Of a stretch of DNA of 64,000 bases, positions 37,532 through 45,915 are shown in pieces. This stretch comes from Streptosporangiaceae bacterium NEAU-GS5 (GTDB lineage Bacteria > Actinomycetota > Actinomycetes > Streptosporangiales > Streptosporangiaceae). Made by a program: the position numbers and the translations under genes. The notes under the pieces are model-generated. The model had not been told where the DNA came from. It made no database searches and saw only the letters and a list, made by a program, of their open reading frames with translations. Within the stretch, counting starts at the first letter, position 1; every line of letters begins with the position of its first letter. The DNA is taken from the NCBI GenBank assembly GCA_017592665.1, contig JAGFNW010000011.1, forward strand, positions 1 through 64,000, written 5' to 3'.

Positions 37532-38436
37532 TAGTTGTCCCGATCGTCGCGCTCGGCGAGGAACGCCTCGAACTGGGCGGCCAGCTCGTCGCCCGTCGGC
37601 ATGGGCGTCGAGTCGGCGAGCAGATTCTCCCGCTCGACTCCGCTCTGATAGGCGTCGTACTGCTGCTCGAGGCCCTGGATCGCGCCCGACAGCTCGGCCG
37701 AGGCGTTGATCTGCTCCTCGATCTCGGCCGTGGTCTTCTCGGCGGCCTCACGGAGCGACTCCATGGGGAACACCAGACCGGTGCCCCGGGTGACCGCCTC
37801 CAGGGCCGTCACGGCCGCTTGTGGGTATTCGGCCTGCGCGAGATAGTGCGGCACGTGCACGGCGAAGCCGAGGGCGTCGTGGCCCGAGTTTCCCAGCCGG
37901 AACTCGATCAGCGCGGCCGCGCTGCCCGGCACCTGGACCTTGCCGAACGGGCTCGGCTGCGGGCTGACCAGGTCGGGACGGCTGGCGTGCGCCGTCATGC
38001 CGAGCGGCCGGGTGTGCGGCACGCCCATGGGGATGCCGTGCGCGGTCACCAGCTTGCTCACCTTCAGCCGGGCCGCGAGCGCGCCGACGGCCTCGACGAA
38101 CAGCTCCCACTCCCGGTCGGGCTCAGGGCCGCTCATGATCAGAAATGGCGTGCCGGTCAGGTCGTGTGCCAGGTGGACCGTCAGCTCGGGCATCTCCGCC
38201 GAGACCCAGCGATCCGTGTCGAAGATCATGGGAGGTCGCCGGGATCGGTAGTCGAGCAGGCGATCCACGTCGAACGTGGCCACAACCCGGTGCTCCAGCT
38301 CGGCGAGCAGGTGCCCGAGGGCGAGCCGACCGGCCGCGCCGGCGTCCACGAACCCCTCGAAGTGATAGAGCAGCACCGGCTCGGTGAGTTCGGGGATGTC
38401 CGCATCCAGCCGGTAAAGCTGCGTCGGGTCGAACAC
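37531..38436 (-). CDS. PAC2 (proteasome assembly chaperone 2-like) family protein
   Basis: A 301-residue protein of the actinobacterial PAC2 family: LLYHFEGFVDAGAAGRLALGHLL at the N-terminus, GIPMGVPHTRPLGMTAHASRPDL in the middle, and a coiled C-terminal helix region. Homologues occur across proteasome-bearing actinobacteria, but their function is not established. The GTG at 38436 is taken as the start because AAAGG lies 8 nt upstream; a TTG at 38454 is in frame. Confidence 0.85.
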   Translation of the reverse strand: MFDPTQLYRLDADIPELTEPVLLYHFEGFVDAGAAGRLALGHLLAELEHRVVATFDVDRLLDYRSRRPPMIFDTDRWVSAEMPELTVHLAHDLTGTPFLIMSGPEPDREWELFVEAVGALAARLKVSKLVTAHGIPMGVPHTRPLGMTAHASRPDLVSPQPSPFGKVQVPGSAAALIEFRLGNSGHDALGFAVHVPHYLAQAEYPQAAVTALEAVTRGTGLVFPMESLREAAEKTTAEIEEQINASAELSGAIQGLEQQYDAYQSGVERENLLADSTPMPTGDELAAQFEAFLAERDDRDN

Positions 38437-38566
38437 CTGTCCAGCCTTTCTCAATGAGATACCTCTACTAGAGAACCTACGCCGATTCAGCGGGATTCCT
38501 TCGCTGGACCTTATAGCTGGTTGGACATAGGCGCGGTCGGCGTGAGGGCCGGCATGACGGCCCGGG

Positions 38567-38601
38567 ACCGCCCCCGGCTGCGCGCACGAGCCGGGGGCGG
38601 T
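38567..38601. terminator. Strong hairpin terminator after the terpene synthase
   Basis: ACCGCCCCCGGCT (38567-38579) and AGCCGGGGGCGGT (38589-38601) form a perfect 13-bp stem with a 9-nt loop, 46 bp beyond the terpene synthase stop in its direction of transcription. The rest of 38437-38647 contains no gene. Confidence 0.75.
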
Positions 38602-38647
38602 TACGGTCAGTGGAGCGTTCCCGTGAATGGGTTCGGATCACTTGGGA

Positions 38648-39697
38648 TCAATTCGGCGACGACTCGTGGTGTTGAAGTCGCTCTGAGTGACCGAGGAGGT
38701 CCTGAAAACAATATCCGGAGCCGGTCGCCGAATTGAGCCGGCCGGCGGCGCGATAACGGAAGGTCTCCCGTTGCCACCGTTCGTAGCCGCTGATCCACGC
38801 GGCCAGCGCCTCGACGTAGCGGTCGACGGTGGCGATCTCGTCCGGCGACAGCGCGAGGCTCTCGCAGATGACGGGGATGCTCGGCTGCAGTTCGGCGAAG
38901 CGGGTCACCTTGCCCTCGACGAAGCGGTGCGCGAGTTTGATGGCCTCGTCGATGTCGCATCCGCGCTCGTTGCGGATGACCATGACGAGGTTGTCGGTCT
39001 CGCCGGCGACGATCTCCTTTTCCAGTGACGCCAGGTCGTTGGCGAGGTTGACGAAGTCGGCCGTCAGGGTGCGCATGATCCGTAGCTGCGGAATGTTGAA
39101 CGCGACGGGCGGGACCTCGAACTCGCCGGCGACCTCGCAGGCGTCGGTGAACTGCTGCATGGCGCCGGTGACCAGGCGCTGTTCCAGGTAGCAGTCGAGC
39201 GGGAGGAACCCGTCGCGCCGCCGGTTGCCCGCCTCGTGGACGAGCGAGGAGAAGTAGCGCCGCCAGCTCTCGGCCGCACGCGTGTGCCACATGGGCGACT
39301 TGCCTTCGCAGGAGTCCCGCCAGACCTCCGCGAACGCCTTGTGCAGTGGGCTCGGATCCTCCACGGCCGCGCTCGTCGAAGGGTCGAGCAGGGCGATGAA
39401 GCTCTCGCTGACCTGTCTGGCCGCCGTGGGATCGCGGCCGGCCGGCCCGTCGAACTGATCGTCGAGGATGGTGCAGACCGAGATGATCCGGTTGGCCATG
39501 TCAAGCCCGTGCGAGGTCGCGTACGGGAATGTGTAACCGACGAGCGTCTCGGATTTGAAAAGGTCGTACAGGTGAGCCGTCTGACTGTTGATCAGGCCGC
39601 GCTCGGCGAGCCAGACCAGATTCCGCTTGGCGCCGGCGCACCAGTCGGAATGACGCCGGAGAGGAAGAGGAATGTTGAACGTGACATCGACTGGCAT
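38648..39697 (-). CDS. Class I terpene synthase (bacterial, sesquiterpene-size)
   Basis: A 349-residue cyclase. The metal-binding DDQFD lies at 79-83 and the NSE triad N220-D-L-A-S224-L-E-K-E228 in the matching helix; both are intact, as is the C-terminal region (YERWQRETFRYR) with the RY pair. A single alpha-domain of this size cyclises farnesyl or geranyl diphosphate. It lacks the second domain of geosmin synthase and has no methyltransferase partner nearby, so neither geosmin nor 2-methylisoborneol is expected; the product is unknown. The ATG at 39697 with AGGAG upstream is preferred to longer readings. A 292-bp gap upstream probably holds its own promoter; it contains a weak TAACGC/GCGTTA inverted repeat (39890-39922). 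Confidence 0.9.
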   Translation of the reverse strand: MPVDVTFNIPLPLRRHSDWCAGAKRNLVWLAERGLINSQTAHLYDLFKSETLVGYTFPYATSHGLDMANRIISVCTILDDQFDGPAGRDPTAARQVSESFIALLDPSTSAAVEDPSPLHKAFAEVWRDSCEGKSPMWHTRAAESWRRYFSSLVHEAGNRRRDGFLPLDCYLEQRLVTGAMQQFTDACEVAGEFEVPPVAFNIPQLRIMRTLTADFVNLANDLASLEKEIVAGETDNLVMVIRNERGCDIDEAIKLAHRFVEGKVTRFAELQPSIPVICESLALSPDEIATVDRYVEALAAWISGYERWQRETFRYRAAGRLNSATGSGYCFQDLLGHSERLQHHESSPN

Positions 39698-39989
39698 TCT
39701 CCGCTCCTGATGTCTGTCGTCCCCCGGAGCGCGCAGATGCCGGGGGAGACCGCGGATGGACGGGGTCCCGTCCGGCGAAGATGCCAGTGACCTGGTAGGA
39801 AGCGTCATTTCCCTTCGATGTGTATGGGGAGAGTTGGTGTCGTGCCGAAAGTCCCCGCGGCCACGCCTTCGCCATCCGAAACCGGGCATTAACGCGCGCC
39901 AAAAAGGATTAATGGGGCGTTATGCCTAGAGGGCGTGATACCCGCGTTCATTCCGGGCCAATCAGACAAACGCGAAAATGGGTCGCAAG

Positions 39990-42098
39990 TTACGCCTGGG
40001 GTGGCTGATCCTCCCCGGCGAGGGCGTGAATGGTGGCCTCATCCAGGCTGAGCTGGGATCCCATCTTCAGGTGCTCCTCGTAGGCCTGCTCGCCGATCAG
40101 GCGCTTGCACTCCTTTACGGTCGTCTCGTGTGCGGTCGTCAGGAACGGCGATCCGAACAGCGGCAGGCCGAACAGCCGCCAGTTGGCCTGGGCCGCGCCG
40201 AGCAGCAGCGCCGCGCGCTTGGCGTCCTCGCGGGCCGCCACGACCTGGGCCACGGCCTCCAGGCACATCATGATGCCGAGCACGTCGTGGAAGTGCCCCT
40301 TGATCCGCAGCGCGTTCGACAGGTTGGCCTGGGCGTCGTCGATCCGCCCGCCCGGCAGCTGCGCCAGCGCGAGCGCCCAGTGGGCGTGCGACTTCAGCCA
40401 GAGCTCGCCGCGCTCGTTGCAGACCTTGATGCAGTCCATCAGCAGGGCCTCGGCGTCGTCGGGCTTGTTCTGCGCGATCAGCACGTACGCCAGCTCGACG
40501 ATCGCGGGCAGCAGGCCGGGGTTGAGCTCGCGCCCGCCCCGGTGGAACTCGATCGCCACGCCGAGCAGGGCCGTGGCCTTCTGCAGGTCGCCGGCGAGCG
40601 CGGCGGCCGTGCCCTGCATCTTGGTGGCGATGATGACCGCGGCCGAGTCGCCGATCTGCACGGCCTCGTTGCTGCACTGCTCGGCCGCCTCCATGGCGCT
40701 GGCGAGGTCGCCCTGGTTGGTGCGGACGTACGACAGGACCCACAGGGCTTTGCAGCGCTCGGGGCAGGGCTGCGGATATTGCTTGAGCGCGCGCTCCAGA
40801 TAGAGCCGCCCCTCGCGGGCCAGGCCGCAGCCGACCCACATGAACCACAGCGATCCGAGCATCTCCAGGCCGATCCTGGCCTGGGACGAGTCTGTCAGGC
40901 AGAACTCCAGGGCGAGGCGGATGTTGTCGTGCTCCTGGCGCATCCGCACGAACCAGTGCACCTGGCGCGGCCCCGACCAGGCGTGCTCGCCGCGCTCGGC
41001 CAGCTCAAGGTAATAGTTGCGGTGGTTGCGCCGCATGTCGTCGGTCTCGCCGAGCTTCTCCAGCCAGTCGGCGCCATATTGGCTCAGCGTGTCGATCAGC
41101 CGGTAGCGCTGGCCGGAGGGCGTGCTGATGCTCAGCAGGATGGACTTCTCGACCAGGCCGCCGATCACGCCCAGGATGTCGGAGGCCGGGAGGGTGTCAC
41201 CGGCGCAGACCGAGCGGACGGCGTCCAGCTCGAAGTCGCCCGCGAAGACCGACAGGCGGGCCCACAGCAGCCGCTCGGCTGGCTCGCAGAGCTCGTGGCT
41301 CCAGCCGATGGCGGCCTTCAGCGTCTGATGGCGTGGCAGCGCCGTACGGCTCGCGCCGGAAAGCAGGCTGAAGCGGTCGGCGAGCAGGGCGAGGATCTGG
41401 TCGACCGACAGCATCCGCAGCCGCACCGCGGCCAGCTCGATCGCCAGCGGGATGCCGTCGAGCCTCCGGCACAGCTCCGACACCGTGGTGACGTTGCTCT
41501 CGTCGACCGCGAAGTCGGGCACCACGGCCGTGGCGCGCTCGGCGAACAGCTGCACGGCCTCGTTGGTGAACGGGCTCTCGCTCGGATCGTCGCCGGGGAC
41601 CGCGAGCGGCGGGATCGCGATCACATATTCGCCCGGCGCGCCCAGCGACTGGCGGCTGGTCACGATGACCCGCAGGTTGGGCGCGGCCGACAGCAGCTTG
41701 TGCGTCAGCTGGGCGCACGCGGTGACCAGGTGCTCGCAGGTGTCGAGGATCAGCAGCATCTCGCGGTCGCCGACCCACTCCGACAGCGTGTCGCTGCCCG
41801 AGCGCGGCGACTGGTCGGCGATGCCGAGCGCCGAGGTGATCGCCTGATTCATCAGCCCGGCGTCCTGCAGCCGGGCGAGATCGGCATACCAGACGCCGTC
41901 GGCGAACTGGGGGCGGACCATGTGGGCCACGCGGAGCGCCGTGCGGGACTTGCCCACGCCGCCGATGCCGGTGACCGTGACCAGCCTGGAGTCCTGCAGA
42001 CGTCGCGTGATGGTGGCCAGGAGCCGGGTCCGGCCTACGAAGCTGGTCAGCTCGGTAGGGAGGTTGCCTTCTCTCCGCCATCCTGTTGGCGTTGCCAT
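39990..42098 (-). CDS. LuxR-type (MalT-like) STAND ATPase lacking the HTH domain
   Basis: A 702-residue protein. FVGRTRLLATI and Walker A GIGGVGKS (44-51), Walker B MLLILDTCEHLV, sensor VTSRQSLGAPGE, GIPLAIEL and the winged-helix region AAIGWSHELCEPAERLLWARLSVFAG are all typical of actinomycete LuxR-family regulators, followed by TPR-like repeats. Homologues usually end with a LuxR helix-turn-helix of about 60 residues; here the chain stops at LSLDEATIHALAGEDQPPQA, exactly where the HTH would begin. It is upstream of and co-oriented with the terpene synthase and may act on a partner protein. Confidence 0.85.
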   Translation of the reverse strand: MATPTGWRREGNLPTELTSFVGRTRLLATITRRLQDSRLVTVTGIGGVGKSRTALRVAHMVRPQFADGVWYADLARLQDAGLMNQAITSALGIADQSPRSGSDTLSEWVGDREMLLILDTCEHLVTACAQLTHKLLSAAPNLRVIVTSRQSLGAPGEYVIAIPPLAVPGDDPSESPFTNEAVQLFAERATAVVPDFAVDESNVTTVSELCRRLDGIPLAIELAAVRLRMLSVDQILALLADRFSLLSGASRTALPRHQTLKAAIGWSHELCEPAERLLWARLSVFAGDFELDAVRSVCAGDTLPASDILGVIGGLVEKSILLSISTPSGQRYRLIDTLSQYGADWLEKLGETDDMRRNHRNYYLELAERGEHAWSGPRQVHWFVRMRQEHDNIRLALEFCLTDSSQARIGLEMLGSLWFMWVGCGLAREGRLYLERALKQYPQPCPERCKALWVLSYVRTNQGDLASAMEAAEQCSNEAVQIGDSAAVIIATKMQGTAAALAGDLQKATALLGVAIEFHRGGRELNPGLLPAIVELAYVLIAQNKPDDAEALLMDCIKVCNERGELWLKSHAHWALALAQLPGGRIDDAQANLSNALRIKGHFHDVLGIMMCLEAVAQVVAAREDAKRAALLLGAAQANWRLFGLPLFGSPFLTTAHETTVKECKRLIGEQAYEEHLKMGSQLSLDEATIHALAGEDQPPQA

Positions 42099-42249
42099 TC
42101 CGCCTCACGGGGGGGTCAGGGGGGTTCGTCCGGCTTGCACGCTGCTCACGCATCGTACCCCCGCAAGCGCAGCCAGTCCGGTCGTACGGGAGTGCGCTTT
42201 ATCCACCCAGTGCAATTCCCTGATGCCGGGGGACGCTAGGCTTTTGCCT

Positions 42250-42414
42250 GTGAGCGTGCAACCGGATGAGGACCGCCCGGTCGACCTCTTCGAAGAGGGC
42301 CCACCGGTCCTTCCTGACCAGACCAGCGACGACACCGATGTCGGCTGGGGCGAGTGGGGCGGCGGCTCCGACGACGCGAGGTTCCTGGAGGATCGCCCGC
42401 CCCACTGGGGCTGA
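42250..42414 (+). CDS. Small acidic protein ending in RPPHWG
   Basis: A 54-residue acidic protein, from GTG 42250 (VSVQPDEDRPVDLFEEGPP) to the ending DDARFLEDRPPHWG, with a Trp/Gly centre DVGWGEWGGGS. Small proteins with the same DxGWGE and RPPHW ending recur in actinobacteria, which supports it as a gene, but no function is known. Convergent with the ABC permease. Confidence 0.6.
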   Translation: MSVQPDEDRPVDLFEEGPPVLPDQTSDDTDVGWGEWGGGSDDARFLEDRPPHWG

Positions 42415-42436
42415 TCCGACCCGCCGGTTCACCGCG

Positions 42437-43282
42437 TCAGCTCACCACGTCTTTGCGGCGGAAGCGGCGGAAGGCGATCGCGAAGAGAATCACCGAATAG
42501 GTCACGGCCACGGCCACGCCCTTGACCATCCCGCTGTAGTCGGGTTGCGGGGCGAGCGCGTCGAGCCATGCCGTGTTCCAGAACGTCGGCAGGAATTCGC
42601 GAAGGCCGCCGAGGGCCTCGACCGCCTGCAGGATGCTGCTCACGATCACCAGCCCGACCGCGCCGCCGACCGCGCCGAGGGGTGAGTCGGTGCTGACCGA
42701 CAGCAGGAAGGCGAGCGCCGCCACCACCAGCTGGCTCACCAGCGCGTACGCGATGACCAGCCCGAATTTGGGCAGCGCGGCGGACGCCGAGATCATCTCG
42801 CCGGTGCCGGGCACGCGGATGTCGTGCCAGCCGAACACGAGCGTCCCGGCCAGCAGCGCCATGAGCGGCAGCGCGATCACCCCGGCCGCCGAGTAGCCGA
42901 GCGACACGATCAGTTTCTGGCGCAGCAGCCGGTCGCGTGGCACGGGCGCGGCCAGCAGGTAGCGGAGCGACGACCAGCTGGCCTCGCTCGCCACCGTGTC
43001 GCCGCAGAACAGCGCGACCGCCACCACGAGCAGGAAACTCGCCGACACCGACAGCGCGAACGCGGCGAAGTTGAGCCCGCCCTGGGTGGCGAGATCCGAA
43101 AGGCGCAGCGCGCCCTGCCCGCTGTTGCGGCCCGCAGGCCCGAACTGGAACGCCAGCACGAGGATCCACGGCAGGGCCAGCAGCAGCCCGAACATGACCA
43201 TCGTGCGGCGCCGCCTGAACTGGCGGACGATCTCCACCCGCAGCGGCAGCGTCCTGCCCGGCGCGTATCCGGCAGCGGTCAT
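42437..43282 (-). CDS. ABC-2 type transporter permease
   Basis: A 281-residue permease with about six helices (MFGLLLALPWILVLAFQF; FLLVVAVALFCGDTVASEASWSSLRYLLAAPVPRDRLLRQKL is the characteristic ABC-2 cytosolic elbow region). The ATG overlaps the stop of the fused hydrolase-ATPase gene by 4 bp, so the two proteins form one exporter. Confidence 0.88.
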   Translation of the reverse strand: MTAAGYAPGRTLPLRVEIVRQFRRRRTMVMFGLLLALPWILVLAFQFGPAGRNSGQGALRLSDLATQGGLNFAAFALSVSASFLLVVAVALFCGDTVASEASWSSLRYLLAAPVPRDRLLRQKLIVSLGYSAAGVIALPLMALLAGTLVFGWHDIRVPGTGEMISASAALPKFGLVIAYALVSQLVVAALAFLLSVSTDSPLGAVGGAVGLVIVSSILQAVEALGGLREFLPTFWNTAWLDALAPQPDYSGMVKGVAVAVTYSVILFAIAFRRFRRKDVVS

Positions 43283-45816
43283 CGGGGCTCTCCGATCAGG
43301 GTCAGGAAGACGTCTTCCAGGCGCGGGCCGACGCCGTTGCCGCTGGCCAGCAGCGTGCTGACGGGCCCGGCTGAGACCAGCCGGCCGCGGTGCATCACAA
43401 CGACGTGCGTGCAGGTCTGCTCGACCTCGGCCAGCAGATGGCTGGAGACGATCACCGTGCGGCCGTTCTCGGCGTACGTCGTGAGGACCCGGCGCATCTC
43501 GGCGATCTGAGGTGGGTCGAGCCCGTTGGTCGGCTCGTCGAGCACGAGCAGGTCGGGCAGGCCGAGCATGGCCTGGGCGATGGCCAGCCGCTGCCGCATC
43601 CCGTGGGAGTAGGTGCGGACGGCCCGATCGAGCGCCGCGCCCAGCCCGGCGATCTCCAGCGCCTCCTCCAGGTGGGCGTCGGCGGCCGGGCGTCCCGTGG
43701 CCTTCCAGTAGAGGTCGAGGTTGTCGCGGCCGGTCAGGTGGGGCAGGAAGCCCGGCCCCTCCACGAACGACCCGAGCCGGGACAGCACGGGCGCGCCCGG
43801 TACGACCCGCTCCCCGAAGATCCGGACCTCGCCGGCGTCCGGGTGGATGAGCCCCATCAGCATCCGCATGGTCGTCGTCTTGCCGGCGCCGTTGGGCCCG
43901 AGCAGGCCGAGGACCTGGCCCTTGCGCACCTCGAACGACAGGTCGTCGACGGCCGTCTCGCCGTTGCGGTAGCGCTTGCTGAGACCGGAGATGACCAGCG
44001 GCGTCTCGGCCGCGGCTTCTGAGGGGGGCTCTGCCGGCCCCCGGCGCGGGCGGCCGGTCACGACGATGGCGGCGGCGATGAGGATCGCGGCCAGCGGCAG
44101 GGCCCAGGTCCACCAGGCGGGGCCGGTCGCCGGGGTGACCAGGGCCGCGTCGAGCGGCACGGTCAGCGCCGGCACTGCCAGGGCGACGTGGTGGACGGCG
44201 GGAGCGGCCGGGGTCGAGTAGCCGAGGTCGGTGGTCGACAGGACGAGCCGCATGCGGCGGCCGGCGTCGAAGCGGTGGTCGATGGCCGGCAGCGTGATCG
44301 TGGCGACCGTGCCCTCGGGGGTGGCGGCCACCCGCAGCGGCGCCGCCAGGCTCTGCGGGAGCGTCGCCAGCGCCCCGTCGCCCGCGTCGTACAGCTTGGC
44401 GAACAGCACGGCCTCGCCCTCGCCCTGGACCCGGATCCGGACCGTCGCGCTGCCGGTGATCTGCGTGGTCACGGCCAGCGGCGCGGACTCGAAGACGGCC
44501 GACTGCCCGGGAATGTCGAGCGCGACGCCGCCGCCACCCGAGCTCAGCAGGCCGCCGACCCCGGGGACCGAGGTGATGCCGGCCGGCGAGCCGCCCGGTG
44601 GGTTGGCGATCGGCTGCTCGGGCCCGGTGATCGCGATGTCCCGCCGGGCCGTGCCTGTCAGCCCCGGGTACGTGCCGGCCGAGGCGTGCACGACCGTCGG
44701 CCGCCGGGTGCCGGGGTCGCGCCCGCCGTCGCGGGAGACCGCGAACCCTGCGGAGGCGGGGGTCGTGGCGTGGTCGAGCCAGCGGTCGAACCAGGAGCGG
44801 GTCAGGTCGTACACGTAGTCGATCTCGGCGTCGCCGCCGTCGTGCCCGCCGTCGATCCAGGCCACGTCGACCGGCGCGCCGGTCGCGGCGATTTGGCGGG
44901 CGTTGGCGTCGGCCTGCGAGAGCGGGAACAGCGAGTCGCGCTGACCCTGGATCAGCAGCGTCGGAATCCTGATGCCGCCGGGCACCGAGACCGGGCTGGA
45001 CCGGCGCAGCAGGCTGACGGCCTCCGGCGTGGCCCGGCCCGTCTCGGCGATCTTCTGGTAGACGTCGCAGATGGCCGGCAGCCAGCGGCCGCAGCGCACC
45101 TGCTCGTCGGTCGCCGCGGCGGCGGGCGCGGGCGCGTTGAGGCGGTCGAGCGCGTCCGCGGCCGTGAGCGTGCTGCCATCGCTGAAGAAGATCCCGGCCC
45201 ACATGCGCTTGAACACGCCGTTCTCCGGGCCGCCGCCCGCCGCGTCCGGGAAGAGCGCGGTCGACAGGTCGTTCCAGGTGACCGAGGGCGCGATCGCGTC
45301 GACCCGCTTGTCGTAGGCGGCCGTCATGAGGGCGATGCCCCCGCCGTACGAGCCTCCGGCGATTCCCACGCGAGGGTCGCCGGGGGCGTCGAGACGCACC
45401 TCGGGGCGCTTGGCGAGCCACGAGATGAGCTGTTCGACGTCGCGCACGTCGTAGTCGGGGGAGTCGAGCGTGATCTCGCCGGTTGAACGGCCGAAGCCGC
45501 GCGCCGACCAGGTGAGGACGGCGTATCCGTCGCCGGCCAGCCGGGCCGCCTGGTCGCGCACGCTCATCTTGCTGCCGCCGAACCCATGTGCCAGCAGCAC
45601 CGCCGGCGCCTTGCCGCCCCCGGCCGGTGGGAAGAACGTCGCGTCGAGGCTCACCGGCTGATCGCCGTTCGGCCCGTCGAGCACCGAGATCCGCATGTTC
45701 TCGGGGCGTGGAGCCGCGCCGGACGGCCACACGGCCCACACGACAACGCCGAGAACGAGCGCCGCGGCCAGCGAGGCCACCGACGCCACGCCCCGCTTGC
45801 CACCAGGAAACGCCAT
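43279..45816 (-). CDS. Fusion: extracytoplasmic alpha/beta hydrolase plus ABC exporter ATPase
   Basis: An 845-residue two-part protein. A membrane helix at about 11-31 leads to an X-Pro dipeptidyl-peptidase-like (S15/CocE) alpha/beta hydrolase with nucleophile GGSYGG, an Asp in LIQGQRDSLFPL and the His region IDGGHDGGD, then a jelly-roll domain with the HRFDAGRRMRLVLSTTD signature of S15 proteins. A second helix (about 572-592) returns the chain to the cytosol for a full ABC ATPase: GLLGPNGAGKTT, YSHGMRQRLAIAQA, LLVLDEPTNGLDP, SSHLL. Topology thus places the hydrolase outside and the ATPase inside. With the ABC-2 permease it should export a molecule and process it on the far side. Confidence 0.88.
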   Translation of the reverse strand: MAFPGGKRGVASVASLAAALVLGVVVWAVWPSGAAPRPENMRISVLDGPNGDQPVSLDATFFPPAGGGKAPAVLLAHGFGGSKMSVRDQAARLAGDGYAVLTWSARGFGRSTGEITLDSPDYDVRDVEQLISWLAKRPEVRLDAPGDPRVGIAGGSYGGGIALMTAAYDKRVDAIAPSVTWNDLSTALFPDAAGGGPENGVFKRMWAGIFFSDGSTLTAADALDRLNAPAPAAAATDEQVRCGRWLPAICDVYQKIAETGRATPEAVSLLRRSSPVSVPGGIRIPTLLIQGQRDSLFPLSQADANARQIAATGAPVDVAWIDGGHDGGDAEIDYVYDLTRSWFDRWLDHATTPASAGFAVSRDGGRDPGTRRPTVVHASAGTYPGLTGTARRDIAITGPEQPIANPPGGSPAGITSVPGVGGLLSSGGGGVALDIPGQSAVFESAPLAVTTQITGSATVRIRVQGEGEAVLFAKLYDAGDGALATLPQSLAAPLRVAATPEGTVATITLPAIDHRFDAGRRMRLVLSTTDLGYSTPAAPAVHHVALAVPALTVPLDAALVTPATGPAWWTWALPLAAILIAAAIVVTGRPRRGPAEPPSEAAAETPLVISGLSKRYRNGETAVDDLSFEVRKGQVLGLLGPNGAGKTTTMRMLMGLIHPDAGEVRIFGERVVPGAPVLSRLGSFVEGPGFLPHLTGRDNLDLYWKATGRPAADAHLEEALEIAGLGAALDRAVRTYSHGMRQRLAIAQAMLGLPDLLVLDEPTNGLDPPQIAEMRRVLTTYAENGRTVIVSSHLLAEVEQTCTHVVVMHRGRLVSAGPVSTLLASGNGVGPRLEDVFLTLIGEPR

Positions 45817-45915
45817 ATCGCGACCTTATGTCCTGGCGCTGAGAGCGCGCTGAGGACGCGAAACCGTTGCTTTCCGTGCCTGATCCGTCATTGCGTTGCA
45901 GGTAAACGGACCGGC

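Noticed and set aside
38648-39697. Geosmin or 2-methylisoborneol synthase assignment
   Set aside because: Single-domain length excludes two-domain geosmin synthase, and no partner GPP methyltransferase gene is adjacent.
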